The notes beneath the pieces were generated by a model. It had not been told where the DNA came from, did no database searches, and saw nothing but the letters and a program-made list of their open reading frames with translations. A stretch of 64,000 nucleotides of DNA. Source: Caloranaerobacter ferrireducens. Lineage in GTDB: Bacteria; Bacillota; Clostridia; Tissierellales; Thermohalobacteraceae. Position numbers and translations under genes: made by a program. Below, piece by piece: positions 45,956-56,153 of this stretch; position 1 is the first letter of the stretch; each line of letters starts with the position of its first letter. The stretch covers positions 1 to 64,000 of the forward strand of contig NZ_MDJR01000004.1 of assembly GCF_001730685.1 (NCBI RefSeq), in the 5' to 3' direction.

Positions 45956-47294
45956 ATTTCCCCCTAAGTGCTTTTATTATAGATTTTGCTTTATGGAGAG
46001 TTTCTTCGTATTCATCATAAGGATTTGAATCCCAAGTTATTCCTCCACCTACTTGAAAATATACACAGTCACCTTTTTTAACTATAGTTCTTATTGCTAT
46101 ATTCAAATCTATTGACCCATCAAATCCTAAGTAACCTATACATCCTGTATAGACATTTCTTTGATTTGGCTCTAATTCATCTATTATCTCCATAGCTCTT
46201 ACTTTTGGAGCACCTGTAATAGACCCTCCAGGAAAAACTGCTTTTATTAAATCTACCAAATCTTTGCCTTCATCTAACTCTCCAACTACAGTAGACACCA
46301 AATGATGCACATTAGAATATTCTTCTAGCTTGAAAAGTTCAGGTACTTTTACGCTTCCTATTTTAGCTACTTTCCCTATATCATTTCTTTCTAAATCCAC
46401 TATCATTAAAAGTTCTGCCTTATCCTTCTCGCTATTTAAAAGTTCTTCTCTTAAACATAAATCTTCTTCATACGTCTTACCTCTAGGTCTTGTTCCCTTG
46501 ATTGGTCTAGTCTCTACAATTCTATCTTTTACTTTAATAAATCTTTCAGGAGAATTTGAAAGAATTTCAACTTCCTCAAAATTGAGATAAGCACCAAATG
46601 GTGCAGGGCTTACCGTTCTTAAATCTTTATATATTTCATATCCTGTCGCTATTACCTTTCCTTCAAACCTTTGTGTAAGATTAACTTGATAAACATCTCC
46701 AGACCTAATATAGTCTCTTATTCTCTCTATGCTCTGTAAGTACTCCTTTTTTGTAAAATTAGACTTTAATATTACTTCTGGATATTCTTTATTTTGATAG
46801 CATATCGAATCAATACCATTTACTTCTGCATTTTTTATTCTTTCTAAAGCTTTTTTAACAGCAATATTTTCTAATTCTTTGTCTATATCTGGCGTTGCAA
46901 TATAAGTCCTGTTTTCTAGATGGTCTACTACAATTACCCAATTATAAAGACCTAAATATAATAGTGGTATATTTATATCATCTACTGCACTGCCTGGTAT
47001 TTTTTCTATATATCTACATAAATCGTATGAAAGATATCCTACCGCACCACCAATAAAAGGTAAATCAGTAGAATTGGTAACTTTATATTTATTTAACTCC
47101 TCTTTAAGTACATCAAAAGGATCTGTAGAATTTTTGTAAATTTTTATTATTTTAAATGGGTTAGAACTGATAAATGAATATCTTCCCAATCTATTTGCAT
47201 CCATACCACTATCAAGAATAAAACTAAAACTATCGTCTTTAAATATTGTATACAATTCAAATGAATTAAGTTTAGTAAATATTTCTTGTATCAT
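45936..47294 (-). CDS. pabB: Aminodeoxychorismate synthase component I
   Basis: 452 residues from the ATG at 47294, one base after the pabA stop and behind GAGGAGAAG. The chorismate-binding domain carries RSGDVYQVNLTQRFEG, PAPFGAYLNF, and PIKGTRPRG: the lysine in PIKGT is characteristic of PabB, whereas TrpE has PIAGT. Also VDLERNDIGKVA, VHHLVSTV, FPGGSITGAPKVRAMEII and YTGCIGYLGFDG. Makes aminodeoxychorismate with PabA. Confidence 0.95.
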   Translation of the reverse strand: MIQEIFTKLNSFELYTIFKDDSFSFILDSGMDANRLGRYSFISSNPFKIIKIYKNSTDPFDVLKEELNKYKVTNSTDLPFIGGAVGYLSYDLCRYIEKIPGSAVDDINIPLLYLGLYNWVIVVDHLENRTYIATPDIDKELENIAVKKALERIKNAEVNGIDSICYQNKEYPEVILKSNFTKKEYLQSIERIRDYIRSGDVYQVNLTQRFEGKVIATGYEIYKDLRTVSPAPFGAYLNFEEVEILSNSPERFIKVKDRIVETRPIKGTRPRGKTYEEDLCLREELLNSEKDKAELLMIVDLERNDIGKVAKIGSVKVPELFKLEEYSNVHHLVSTVVGELDEGKDLVDLIKAVFPGGSITGAPKVRAMEIIDELEPNQRNVYTGCIGYLGFDGSIDLNIAIRTIVKKGDCVYFQVGGGITWDSNPYDEYEETLHKAKSIIKALRGKYEEKSN

Positions 47295-47295
47295 T

Positions 47296-47874
47296 TTAAT
47301 CTTCTCCTCTTGCTTGTTTAATGAAGTTATTAAGCAACTCATGCCCCTTTTCTGTCAAAATAGCTTCTGGATGAAACTGCATACCTTCTATTAAATAGTT
47401 TTTATGTCTTATCCCCATTATTTCTCCTTCGTTAGTTTCAGCCGTAATTTCTAAATCGTCTGGAAGAGTAGCTCTATCAATAACAAGCGAATGATATCTA
47501 GTAACTTTCAAAGGATTATTTAATCCTCTAAATACTCCTTTATTATAATGAATTATTGGTTCTACTTTCCCATGAACTGGTCTTATTGCTTTCACAATTT
47601 TTGCTCCGAATACATGTCCTATTGTTTGGTGCCCTAAACAAATACCTAATATCGGCACTTTGCCCTTGAAATGTTTTACTATATCTATTGAAATACCAGC
47701 TTCGGAAGGTGAACAAGGTCCAGGAGATATAACAATAATCTCTGGATTTAATTTTTCTATTTCTTCTAATGAAACCTCATCATTTCTTTTAACTAATATT
47801 TCTTCTCCTAATTCAGCTAAAAATTGATATAGATTATAGGTAAAAGAATCATAATTATCAATCATGAAAATCAA
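47296..47874 (-). CDS. pabA: Aminodeoxychorismate/anthranilate synthase glutaminase
   Basis: 192 residues, starting at TTG after GGAGG. Class-I glutaminase: MIDNYDSFTYNLYQFLAELG, ISPGPCSPSEAG, catalytic Cys in GICLGHQTIGHVFG, and the His-Glu pair in GMQFHPEAILTEKG. Serves PabB; may also serve a TrpE elsewhere. First gene of the folate operon. Confidence 0.95.
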   Translation of the reverse strand: MIFMIDNYDSFTYNLYQFLAELGEEILVKRNDEVSLEEIEKLNPEIIVISPGPCSPSEAGISIDIVKHFKGKVPILGICLGHQTIGHVFGAKIVKAIRPVHGKVEPIIHYNKGVFRGLNNPLKVTRYHSLVIDRATLPDDLEITAETNEGEIMGIRHKNYLIEGMQFHPEAILTEKGHELLNNFIKQARGED

Positions 47875-47888
47875 AAATATTCCTCCCT

Positions 47889-47930
47889 TTTTAACTCGCT
47901 ATTCGTCATTCGCTTTTCGTCATTCGATAA
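47889..47930. repeat. Heptad array (TTCG class) upstream of pabA
   Basis: ctaTTCG tcaTTCG cttTTCG tcaTTCG at strict 7-base steps, running directly into RepA copy 5. Confidence 0.75.
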
Positions 47931-48116
47931 AACAAAATCTTTGATTTAAATAAATCAAGGTAGATTTTGCCTATATCCATTACGGAAATTATATTTAAAT
48001 TTATCCACAATATAGTTTATAACGACCCTGGCATGTAAGCATGCCAGACAACGTTTCAATAAAATCAACATTAATTTTTTTAACATAAGATTTTATTATA
48101 ATTTCCTATGGATTAT
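47931..48116. repeat. RepA copy 5, interrupted by an ~85-bp insertion
   Basis: The usual outer sequences (AACAAAATCTTTG and CTATGGATTAT) are present, but the middle is split at about 48012-48096 by a segment containing the palindrome CTGGCATGTAAGCATGCCAG. Part of the 911-bp gene-free region 47875-48785. Confidence 0.7.
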
Positions 48117-48221
48117 AGAAATTTTTTAGAAAATTTATTCATATTATTCTGACAAATAATTTCAATTTTCTACCTTTAAGTTAATTTTAAACTTATATCT
48201 TATTAGTGTCAATTGGGAATG

Positions 48222-48574
48222 GATACTAGGTACTGGGTACATGGTACTGGGGATGGGCTAAAGAAATGTAAAATTGAAAATGTAAAATTAGTTAACAGTC
48301 GATAGATTAAAAATTATTAGTTGCCACAGTTATTTTTTGAGTCTTAATTTTCAATTTTAAATTTTAAATTTCTATTTCTTGTATAAGCTGGTGGCTGTTC
48401 GTAGTTCGCTATTCGCTTTTCGATAATCGAATGACGAGTAATGAACAAAAATGACAATACCAAACAGCGAAAATACGACATATTTCCCGGGAAATGACAT
48501 TTCATAACAAAAATTAACGACAATAAAAGTGAATACAGGTACTAGGTACTGGGTGCTGGGACTGGATATTAGAT
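48222..48574. repeat. Clustered heptad arrays of all classes
   Basis: Blocks in order: ACTAGGTACTGGGTAC; ATGTAAAATTGAAAATGTAA; TCAATTTTAAATTTTAAATT; TTCG words (agTTCG, ctaTTCG, cttTTCG) with a CGAA complement; ACTAGGTACTGGGTGCTGGG. All have 7-base spacing. A minus-strand reading frame of about 75 codons across 48372-48599 is an accident of these repeats. Confidence 0.7.
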
Positions 48575-48745
48575 TCAGAAAAATCCGTAGGCTTAGCATG
48601 GACGCTAAACCAGCATCCTACAAGACAGGACGTCTTGATTAGGTGCGTTAGGGTTTTTCGAAATTATGAATCTTAGTTTTCTCTAAAGATTTGTCTATGA
48701 GCGTTATTTTTTCAATCCATTTAAAAATACTACTTTGTCAACAAG
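48575..48745. repeat. RepB copy 2 (truncated)
   Basis: Contains the right half and central hairpins (GGCTTAGC-ATGGAC-GCTAAACC, CAAGAC-AGGAC-GTCTTG) and the TTTGTCAACAAG end; the left arm is missing and replaced by heptad array. Its end lies 2-4 bases from the hairpin downstream of proC. Confidence 0.75.
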
Positions 48746-48781
48746 CTCTACCTACACTAATATTAAGGTGTAGGTTTTAAT
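48746..48781 (+). terminator. Hairpin between RepB copy 2 and proC
   Basis: Stem CCTACAC/GTGTAGG plus flanking pairs, loop TAATATTAAG, then TTTTAATTTT on the plus strand. The T-run favours the plus strand although proC is on the minus strand; on the minus strand it is only a hairpin after the proC stop. Very similar to the hairpin at 26838. Confidence 0.55.
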
Positions 48782-48785
48782 TTTA

Positions 48786-49592
48786 TTAATTTGACAATTC
48801 AATAAATTTTCTTGTACAACTTTGCATAGCAGAAATAATTGCTGATCTGAATCCAGATTTTTCAAGAGTCGCTATAGCCTCTATAGTTGTTCCACCTGGC
48901 GAACACACCATATCTTTTAATTCACCAGGATGTTTTTTTGTATCTAATACCATCTTAGCAGCACCTAAAACTGCTTGAGCTGCCATTCTATATGCTTTGT
49001 CCCTTGCAAGTCCATCAAGAACTGCAGCATCTGCCATTGCTTCTATAAGCATAAATACATAAGCAGGAGAAGAACCACTTACCGAAGTTGCGGCTGCCAT
49101 TAATTTTTCATCTACTATTTCAACCTTACCAAAGCTTTCAAATATATTTATTAATTCATCTATTTCTTTTTTAGATATTTTTTCGTTAAAACACATAGAA
49201 GTCATGCCTTCACCTACAAAAGATGGTGTATTAGGCATTGTCCTAACTACTTTTAACTTTTTCCCAAAACTTTTTTCAATTCCATTTATGTCTTTTCCTG
49301 CTGCTATAATGACTATTATTACATCATCTTTCACAAAATCTCTTATTTCTTTTATAATTTGTTCATATATATCAGGCTTAATTGCTAATACTAAAATATC
49401 AGCAACCTTCGCTACTTTTTTATTATCTGTTGTAGTCTTTACTCCATACTCTTTTGAAACAAAACTTAATCTTTCCTCATTAACATCTGATACTATAACT
49501 TGCTCAGGTAAAACTAAATTTGATTTTAATATTCCCACCATCATTGCTTGCCCCATATTACCACAACCAATAAATCCTATTGTCTTTTGCAA
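48786..49592 (-). CDS. proC: Pyrroline-5-carboxylate reductase
   Basis: Last step of proline synthesis. 268 residues, starting at TTG after AAAGGAGAAG. N-terminal Rossmann motif IGFIGCGNMGQAMMVGIL; VRTMPNTPSFVGEGMTSM; C-terminal dimer helix signature SVSGSSPAYVFMLIEAMADA then AVLDGLAR, and SPGGTTIEAIATLE. Transcribed alone between repeat-rich spacers. Confidence 0.96.
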   Translation of the reverse strand: MQKTIGFIGCGNMGQAMMVGILKSNLVLPEQVIVSDVNEERLSFVSKEYGVKTTTDNKKVAKVADILVLAIKPDIYEQIIKEIRDFVKDDVIIVIIAAGKDINGIEKSFGKKLKVVRTMPNTPSFVGEGMTSMCFNEKISKKEIDELINIFESFGKVEIVDEKLMAAATSVSGSSPAYVFMLIEAMADAAVLDGLARDKAYRMAAQAVLGAAKMVLDTKKHPGELKDMVCSPGGTTIEAIATLEKSGFRSAIISAMQSCTRKFIELSN

Positions 49593-49657
49593 TTTTACTT
49601 CTCCTTTCTCTTCTATTATGCTTTAAACCTTTTAGACCAGTGATTTGCTGTTACAAT

Positions 49658-49919
49658 TTCAGACTGTAGGCAAAATAAAGTTATAATGATTGAAAAAATA
49701 AAAGCGAATAATTACAAAGCTTTAGCAAAGAAAACTTGATGAAGAATTTCAGAAAAATCCGTAGGCTTAACAGGACGTTAAGCCAGCATCCTACAAGACA
49801 GGACGTCTTGATTAGGTGCGTTAGGATTTTTCGAAATTAAGAATCTTAGTTTTCTCTAAAGATTTGTCTATGAGCGTTATTTTTCCAATCTATTAAGAAA
49901 TATTTCTTTATCAACAAAC
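49658..49919. repeat. RepB copy 3 (full length, opposite orientation to copy 1)
   Basis: CAGACTGTAGGCAAAATA at one end and TTTATCAACAAA at the other. The central hairpins GGCTTAAC-AGGAC-GTTAAGCC and CAAGAC-AGGAC-GTCTTG are present; the first differs from copy 1 by a paired (compensatory) change. It fills the gap between proC and purD. Confidence 0.8.
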
Positions 49920-49952
49920 TCAAATTGGGACAGTAATTTACTGTCCCAATTT
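49920..49952 (-). terminator. Terminator of the purine operon
   Basis: Stem CCAAATTGGGACAGT with ACTGTCCCAATTTG; the purD stop TAA lies in the loop. On the minus strand AGTTTGTT follows, a modest U-tract partly formed by the RepB end. Confidence 0.7.
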
Positions 49953-51197
49953 GGCTATATCTTTTCTATAATACATATTCTCAAAATTAATCTTTTCGAT
50001 ATTATTATATACAACTTCTCTAGCTTTTTCCAGAGAATTTCCTAAAGCCGTAATTGTAAGTACTCTTCCACCATTTGTGTAAAATTTACCATCTACCTTT
50101 TTCGTTCCTCCATGAAAAACAACAACCTCTTCATCAACTTTATCTAAATCTGTAATCACTTTTCCTTTTTCATAACTTACTGGATAACCTTCAGATGCCG
50201 CTACTACACATACACAATGTCTATCTTCCCACTTCAAATCATCTTCTGTTAATTTTCCAGATAGAGTTTTTTCAAAAATATCAATTATATCGCTCTTTAA
50301 TCTTGGGAGTACTACTTCAGTTTCAGGGTCGCCCATTCTAACATTAAATTCTAAAACTTTAGGACCATTCTTTGTAAGCATAAGCCCTATAAATAAGATT
50401 CCTTGATAAAATATTTTCTCCATATTCAATCCATACATAATACGGTCTAATATTTCTTCTCTAATAGTATTTTTTAATGCCTGAGTAAACAATGGATGTG
50501 GTGAAAAACATCCCATACCACCTGTATTGGGTCCTTCATCTCCTTCAAATATCTTTTTATAATCTTTCGCACTCTCCATAGGTATTATTTTTTTGCCGTC
50601 AATAATACATAAAAGTGATGCTTCTATACCTTCTAAATATTCTTCGATAACTATATTTTCACTAGATAAACCGAACTTTTTCTCTTCCATCATATCAATT
50701 ATAGCTTTTTCTGCTTCTTGTCTAGTTTCACAGATTACTACACCTTTTCCACCAGCTAAACCGTCTGCCTTTATTACTAAAGGATATTCAAAACTATCAA
50801 GAGCTTTAATTGCATTTTTACTATTTTTAAAGGTTTTGTATTTCGCTGTAGGTATATTATACTTTTCCATAAATTTTTTAGCAAATATTTTACTGCCTTC
50901 TAGCATTGCACCTTTTTTATCTGGACCAATTATCTTAAGACCTTTCTCTTTAAATTTATCAACAATCCCCTCTACTAGTGGTGCTTCAGGGCCTACTATA
51001 GTCAAATCTATATTTTCTTTTAAAGCAAATCCTAATAAAAGTTCTATATCTTCAGCCCTTATTTTTACACACTCAGCAATATCACTTATTCCTCCATTAC
51101 CAGGTATGCAGTATATTTTACTTACCTTTGGACTTTTAGAAACCTTCCAAACTATTGCATGTTCCCTTGCACCACTGCCTACAACTAAAACCTTCAT
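49938..51197 (-). CDS. purD: Phosphoribosylamine-glycine ligase
   Basis: Second step of purine synthesis, ATP-grasp enzyme of 419 residues: KVLVVGSGAREHAIVWKVSK, CIPGNGGI, TIVGPEAPLVEGI, PLVIKADGLAGGKGVVICE, NTGGMGCFSP and LEFNVRMGDPETEVVLPRL. AAAGGATGAG lies upstream. Final gene of the operon. Confidence 0.97.
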   Translation of the reverse strand: MKVLVVGSGAREHAIVWKVSKSPKVSKIYCIPGNGGISDIAECVKIRAEDIELLLGFALKENIDLTIVGPEAPLVEGIVDKFKEKGLKIIGPDKKGAMLEGSKIFAKKFMEKYNIPTAKYKTFKNSKNAIKALDSFEYPLVIKADGLAGGKGVVICETRQEAEKAIIDMMEEKKFGLSSENIVIEEYLEGIEASLLCIIDGKKIIPMESAKDYKKIFEGDEGPNTGGMGCFSPHPLFTQALKNTIREEILDRIMYGLNMEKIFYQGILFIGLMLTKNGPKVLEFNVRMGDPETEVVLPRLKSDIIDIFEKTLSGKLTEDDLKWEDRHCVCVVAASEGYPVSYEKGKVITDLDKVDEEVVVFHGGTKKVDGKFYTNGGRVLTITALGNSLEKAREVVYNNIEKINFENMYYRKDIAKLGQ

Positions 51198-51214
51198 TAT
51201 CCGCTCATCCTTTC

Positions 51215-51347
51215 ATTTTCGCTACTTAATTCTGTCATTCGCTATTCGTATTTCGCTTTTCGCTCTTTATTTAACAAATAACCAATAGCGAATGACGAAT
51301 TAATTTTACATTTCTAGTACCTAGTACCAAGTACCCAGTACCCAAAA
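51215..51347. repeat. Heptad arrays between purH and purD
   Basis: TTCG words (tcaTTCG, ctaTTCG, gtaTTTCG) followed after a short centre by CGAATGA CGAATTA, then CTAGTAC CTAGTAC CAAGTAC CCAGTAC CC. The array runs from the purH stop to near the purD ribosome site. Confidence 0.75.
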
Positions 51348-52880
51348 TTAATGCTTAAAATGTCTTATACCTGTAAATATCATAGCTATACCATATTTGT
51401 TTGCTGCTTCAATAGACTCTTTATCTCTAATCGAACCACCAGGCTGAATAATTGCAGTTATTCCTGCTTTAAAAGCTGTTTCTACACAATCAGGAAATGG
51501 GAAAAACGCATCAGATGCCATTACACTATTTTTCACTCGACTTTCACCTTGTTTTATAGCATTCTCTAATGCCCATATTCTATTAACCTGGCCAGGACCA
51601 ATAGCAACAGTTCCTTTATTCTTAGCTAATACAATTGCATTAGATTTGACATTCTTTACCGCCTTCCAAGCAAATAATAAATCTTCTAATTCTTTTTCAG
51701 TAGGTTTTCTCTCTGTTACAAATTTAAGTTCATCTTGCATAAGCTTAGTATTTCTGTCTTGAATTAGTATTCCACCCAGTACTCTTTTAATATCATATCC
51801 TCTTTCTTCTCTTGCAGTAATTTCAGGTAAAACCAGTATCCTAATATTTTTCTTAGAAGTAAGTACTTCCAAAGCTTCAGTAGTATACGAAGGAGCTATC
51901 ACTACTTCTATAAAAATCTTATTTATCATCTCGGCAGTTTCTCTATCAATTTCCCTATTAGCTGCAATAATTCCACCAAATATTGACATTTTATCTCCTT
52001 CATATGCTTTTTTAAATGCTTCACTAATAGTATTACCACTACCTATACCACATGGGTTAGTATGTTTTACAGCAACTACAGTCGGTTCTTCAAATTCCTT
52101 CAAAATCTCTAACGCACCATTTGTATCGTTTATGTTATTAAAAGATAATTCTTTTCCATGAAGTTGTTTCGCCTCTTGAAGAGTTCCTTTTATTGAATAT
52201 ATATCAGTATAAAATGCTGCTTTTTGATGAGGATTTTCTCCATATCTTAAATCTTGCTTTTTCTTAAATGTTAAAGTAATTAAATCTGGCATCTCTATAT
52301 TGGCTCTTCTATTAAAATACTCTGATATTAATGCATCATAATGACTTGTATATTGAAATACTTTAGCAGCAAGATATTCTTTAGTTTTTAAACTTATGTC
52401 TTTATTTTCCTTTAATTCTTCTATTACTTTATCGTAATCATTAGGATCTATAATAACTGTAACATATTTATAGTTTTTAGCTGCTGCTCTAAGCATAGAT
52501 GGGCCACCTATATCAATATTCTCTATTATCTCTTCATGAGTTACGTTAAGTTTACTTACCGTTTCTTTAAATGGATATAGATTATTAACAACCATGTCTA
52601 TACAATTTATTTCAAGCTCTTTTAAAGTTTTAATATGCTCATCATTATCTCTTATCGCTAATAACCCTCCATGAATTTTAGGATGTAAAGTCTTTACTCT
52701 TCCATCAAGACATTCAGGAGAACCTGTTACATCTGAAATATCTATAGTTTCTATTCCATTTTCGGCAAGTTTTTTTCTTGTTCCACCAGTCGATATAATT
52801 TCCCAACCTAATTCCTTTAACTTTCTTGAAAATTTTACTATACCGGTCTTATCATATACGCTAATAAGTGCTCTTTTCAA
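51348..52880 (-). CDS. purH: AICAR transformylase/IMP cyclohydrolase
   Basis: Bifunctional last two steps to IMP. 510 residues from a TTG at 52880, which follows GGGAGG and matches the usual start [12 protein letters not shown]; upstream frame is repeat-derived. N-terminal MGS-like cyclohydrolase ([35 protein letters not shown]) and C-terminal transformylase ([54 protein letters not shown]). Confidence 0.96.
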   Translation of the reverse strand: MKRALISVYDKTGIVKFSRKLKELGWEIISTGGTRKKLAENGIETIDISDVTGSPECLDGRVKTLHPKIHGGLLAIRDNDEHIKTLKELEINCIDMVVNNLYPFKETVSKLNVTHEEIIENIDIGGPSMLRAAAKNYKYVTVIIDPNDYDKVIEELKENKDISLKTKEYLAAKVFQYTSHYDALISEYFNRRANIEMPDLITLTFKKKQDLRYGENPHQKAAFYTDIYSIKGTLQEAKQLHGKELSFNNINDTNGALEILKEFEEPTVVAVKHTNPCGIGSGNTISEAFKKAYEGDKMSIFGGIIAANREIDRETAEMINKIFIEVVIAPSYTTEALEVLTSKKNIRILVLPEITAREERGYDIKRVLGGILIQDRNTKLMQDELKFVTERKPTEKELEDLLFAWKAVKNVKSNAIVLAKNKGTVAIGPGQVNRIWALENAIKQGESRVKNSVMASDAFFPFPDCVETAFKAGITAIIQPGGSIRDKESIEAANKYGIAMIFTGIRHFKH

Positions 52881-52899
52881 AGTAAAATACCTCCCTCTT

Positions 52900-53015
52900 T
52901 TAGTTCGTCGTTCGGTATTCGTCTTTCGCAATTCGCTTTTCGACATTCACTTTTTATTAAACGAACAGCGAATGACGAATAACCAGTACCTAGCACCAAG
53001 TACCTAGTACCTAAT
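52900..53015. repeat. Heptad arrays between purN and purH
   Basis: Six or more TTCG words in strict register (tcgTTCG gtaTTCG tctTTCG caaTTCG cttTTCG), then CGAACAG CGAATGA CGAATAA, then CCAGTAC CTAGCAC CAAGTAC CTAGTAC. The 7-base phase is continuous across the class boundary. The array supplies the last codons and stop of purN. Confidence 0.8.
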
Positions 53016-53630
53016 CACTACCTTTCTGCCTACAACTTCTAATTTGTTTTCACAAAACAATTTCACTGCCATTGGCAAAAGCTTATGTTCTATCTTCAAT
53101 ACTTTTTCTTTAAGCGTATCTATAGTATCATTATCATCTACAGCAACAGCTTCTTGTAATATAATAGGACCTGTATCTGCTCCTTCATCAACGAAATGAA
53201 CAGTAGCACCTGTTATTTTAACTCCATACTCTAATACTGCTCTATGAACTCTTTCCCCATAATACCCTTTTCCGCAAAAGCTCGGAATTAAAGAAGGATG
53301 TATGTTAATAATTCTATTTTTATAATGATTAACAAATTCTTTACTCAACACTTTTAAATATCCTGCTAATACTACCAATTCAACTTGATGCTTCTTTAGT
53401 TCATCTAAAATTTTTAAATCAAATTCTATATCGCTATTAAATTCCTTCCTATTTATATATAAAGCTTCTATGGAATTCTTTCTTGCTCTTACAAGTCCAT
53501 AAGCGTCCTCTCTATTAGAAATTACAACCTTTATTTTTCCATTTATATACCCTTTTTCTACACTCTTAATCAAAGCCTCAAGATTAGTACCGCTTCCTGA
53601 AATTAAGACACCGATATTTACTGATGACAT
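53004..53630 (-). CDS. purN: Phosphoribosylglycinamide formyltransferase
   Basis: Folate-dependent third step. 208 residues: [53 protein letters not shown] with the catalytic Asn-His, and [20 protein letters not shown]. The final Ile-Arg-Tyr-stop (ATT AGG TAC TAG) is read from the heptad array. Start overlaps purM by 13 bases. Confidence 0.96.
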   Translation of the reverse strand: MSSVNIGVLISGSGTNLEALIKSVEKGYINGKIKVVISNREDAYGLVRARKNSIEALYINRKEFNSDIEFDLKILDELKKHQVELVVLAGYLKVLSKEFVNHYKNRIINIHPSLIPSFCGKGYYGERVHRAVLEYGVKITGATVHFVDEGADTGPIILQEAVAVDDNDTIDTLKEKVLKIEHKLLPMAVKLFCENKLEVVGRKVVIRY

Positions 53631-54661
53631 ATTCTAATGCCACCTTCTCCCTTTTTTATCTCTCCTATTAAATAAGCTCTTTCTCCAATACTATTTAAAT
53701 AATTTAGTACTTTATCTTCATCTTTTTTATCTACAACTATAACCATTCCAATTCCCATATTAAAAGTAGAATACATTTCTTTTTTATTGATCTTTCCTAA
53801 TTTTTCAATTAATTTAAAAATAACTGGTATATCTACGCCTTTAACATCTATATCTGCAACAAGACCTTCAGGAAGCATTCTTGGTATATTTTCATAAAAT
53901 CCTCCACCTGTAATATGACTCATTCCTTTTACAACGTATTTATCTAAAATCTTTTCAATTATATCTGCATATATACGAGTAGGTTTTAATAATTCTTCAC
54001 CCAAAGTCATTCCTAATTCCTCTACATACTGATTAATACCAAATTTTTCTATTTCAAAAAATAACTTTCTAACTAAAGAAAAACCGTTACTATGAAGGCC
54101 GTTAGATGGTAATCCTATCAAAACATCTCCTTCAGAAATACTAGAGCCGCCAATAATTTTATCTTTATCTACTATACCTACTGCAAATCCAACTAAATCA
54201 TATTCACCTTTACTGTAAACACCAGGCATTTCAGCAGTTTCTCCACCTATCAAAGCACATCCAGCCTTTACGCAGCCATTCGCTACTCCTTCAACTATTT
54301 TTGAAATAACTGTAGGCTCTATCTTATATGTCCCAATATAATCAAGAAAAAATAAAGGCTTTGCACCTTGGCACAATATATCGTTTACACACATTGCAAC
54401 ACAATCTTCTCCAATCGTATCGTGCTTATCCATCATATAAGCAACTTTTAATTTAGTTCCTACCCCATCTGTACCTGATACTAAAATAGGCTCCTTGTAT
54501 TTATCTGTATCTATTTTAAAAAGACCACTAAAGCCTCCTATACTTGACATAACACCCTTAGTATAAGTTCTCTTTACATGTTCTTTAATCAAATTAACCG
54601 CTTCATATCCAGCTTTAATATCAACACCCGCATCTTTATAAGTAATACCTTTAGTGCTCAT
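53618..54661 (-). CDS. purM: Phosphoribosylformylglycinamidine cyclo-ligase (AIR synthase)
   Basis: 347 residues from ATG 54661 (AAAGGAGGTG upstream; an ATG at 54688 lacks a site). Motifs: [111 protein letters not shown]. Confidence 0.97.
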   Translation of the reverse strand: MSTKGITYKDAGVDIKAGYEAVNLIKEHVKRTYTKGVMSSIGGFSGLFKIDTDKYKEPILVSGTDGVGTKLKVAYMMDKHDTIGEDCVAMCVNDILCQGAKPLFFLDYIGTYKIEPTVISKIVEGVANGCVKAGCALIGGETAEMPGVYSKGEYDLVGFAVGIVDKDKIIGGSSISEGDVLIGLPSNGLHSNGFSLVRKLFFEIEKFGINQYVEELGMTLGEELLKPTRIYADIIEKILDKYVVKGMSHITGGGFYENIPRMLPEGLVADIDVKGVDIPVIFKLIEKLGKINKKEMYSTFNMGIGMVIVVDKKDEDKVLNYLNSIGERAYLIGEIKKGEGGIRICHQ

Positions 54662-54679
54662 ATAAGCACCTCCTTTAAT

Positions 54680-54770
54680 TATCGTCATTGGTCGTTCGTC
54701 GTTCGCTATTCGTTTTACTATTCGAAATACAAACAGCGAAAAGCGAATGACGAATAACCAGTACCTAATC
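54680..54770. repeat. Heptad arrays between purF and purM
   Basis: tcgTTCG tcgTTCG ctaTTCG, a short centre, then CGAAAAG CGAATGA CGAATAA CCAGTAC CTAATC. The last unit contains the TAG stop of purF. Confidence 0.78.
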
Positions 54771-56153
54771 TAACGGTACCTCCATAGGATAATCACCATT
54801 AAAACAAGCTAAACAAAATCCTCTGTTTTTGCCTGTAGTTTTTATAAGACCTTCAATAGATAAATAACTTAAACTATCTGCATTTATCAATTTTCTAATA
54901 TCTTCAGTAGTATTCTTAGCACCTATAAGTTGTTTTCTCTCAGGAGTATCTATTCCAAAGAAGCAAGGGAACTTAACTGGAGGCGAACTTATTCTTACAT
55001 GCACTTCTTTAGCTCCAGCTGATTTTAAAATATCTACAATTCTTCTTATAGTAGTCCCTCTAACTATAGAATCATCTACTAAAATAACCCTCTTTCCCTT
55101 TATATTTTCCTTTACTACGTTAAGCTTAAGTCTTACTCCCTGCTCTCTTAACTCTTGACTAGGCTTAATAAAAGTTCTTCCGACATATCTATTTTTTATT
55201 AACCCTTCGCTAAAAGGTATTCCCGACTCTTCTGAAAATCCTATTGCAGCTGCCGTACCTGAATCTGGAACAGATATAACTATATCTCCGTTAGCTTCAG
55301 ATTCTCTAGCAAGAATCCTACCCGCTTCCTTTCTAGCAAGATAGACGCTAGTTCCGTCCATTACACTATCAGGTCTAGCAAAATAGATTAACTCAAAAAT
55401 ACATAAACTCCTTTTACACCATTTATCATACGGTATGCCTCTCATACCCTTTTCATCAATGATAATAATTTCTCCCGGCTCTACATCTCTAATTAACTCA
55501 GCACCGACAGTGTCTAACGCACAGCTTTCTGATGCAATAACAAAACCATCTTTTAATTTTCCTATACATAAAGGCCTTATCCCGTATGGATCTCTTACTC
55601 CTATTAACATGTCTCCCATAGTCAAAACTAATGCATAAGAACCTCTAATAAGTTCCATAACCTTTTTTATTGCATTTTCAATACCCGATTTATGATATCT
55701 TGCTATTAAATTAACTATTACTTCAGTATCTATAGTTGTTTGAAATACAACACCTTCTTCTTCTAATATTTCTCTTATAGCTTGAGCATTCACTAAATTG
55801 CCATTATGGGCCAATGCAATATCTCCATTTTTATACTTAACTACTAAAGGCTGAGCATTTGAAGCTCTACTTTCTCCTGTTGTAGAATATCTAACATGCC
55901 CTATACTTATATTGCCCTCAAGATTTTTCAAAATATCATCATCAAATACCTCTGATACCAATCCCATGCCTTTACAGTATCTGATTTCACCTTTATCATT
56001 AACAGCAATACCACAGCTTTCCTGACCTCTATGCTGCAGCGAATATAAACCAAAATAAGCAATCTTAGAAACGTCTTTTAACTTATTTGAATATACTCCA
56101 ACTATGCCACATTCCTCATTCAACTTATCACTACATGCTAGCCCATTATACAT
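54765..56153 (-). CDS. purF: Amidophosphoribosyltransferase
   Basis: First committed step, PRPP to phosphoribosylamine. 462 residues with a short N-terminal propeptide before the catalytic Cys in [15 protein letters not shown]. Glutaminase part: [31 protein letters not shown] loop: [20 protein letters not shown]. The C-terminal [14 protein letters not shown] and other Cys suit the [4Fe-4S] B. subtilis type, oxygen-labile. Overlaps purL by 16 bases. Confidence 0.96.
   Translation of the reverse strand: MYNGLACSDKLNEECGIVGVYSNKLKDVSKIAYFGLYSLQHRGQESCGIAVNDKGEIRYCKGMGLVSEVFDDDILKNLEGNISIGHVRYSTTGESRASNAQPLVVKYKNGDIALAHNGNLVNAQAIREILEEEGVVFQTTIDTEVIVNLIARYHKSGIENAIKKVMELIRGSYALVLTMGDMLIGVRDPYGIRPLCIGKLKDGFVIASESCALDTVGAELIRDVEPGEIIIIDEKGMRGIPYDKWCKRSLCIFELIYFARPDSVMDGTSVYLARKEAGRILARESEANGDIVISVPDSGTAAAIGFSEESGIPFSEGLIKNRYVGRTFIKPSQELREQGVRLKLNVVKENIKGKRVILVDDSIVRGTTIRRIVDILKSAGAKEVHVRISSPPVKFPCFFGIDTPERKQLIGAKNTTEDIRKLINADSLSYLSIEGLIKTTGKNRGFCLACFNGDYPMEVPLD

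Noticed and set aside
48372-48599. Minus-strand ORF of about 75 codons
   Set aside because: It lies wholly in heptad arrays and the RepB edge, lacks a ribosome site and shows no protein-like composition.
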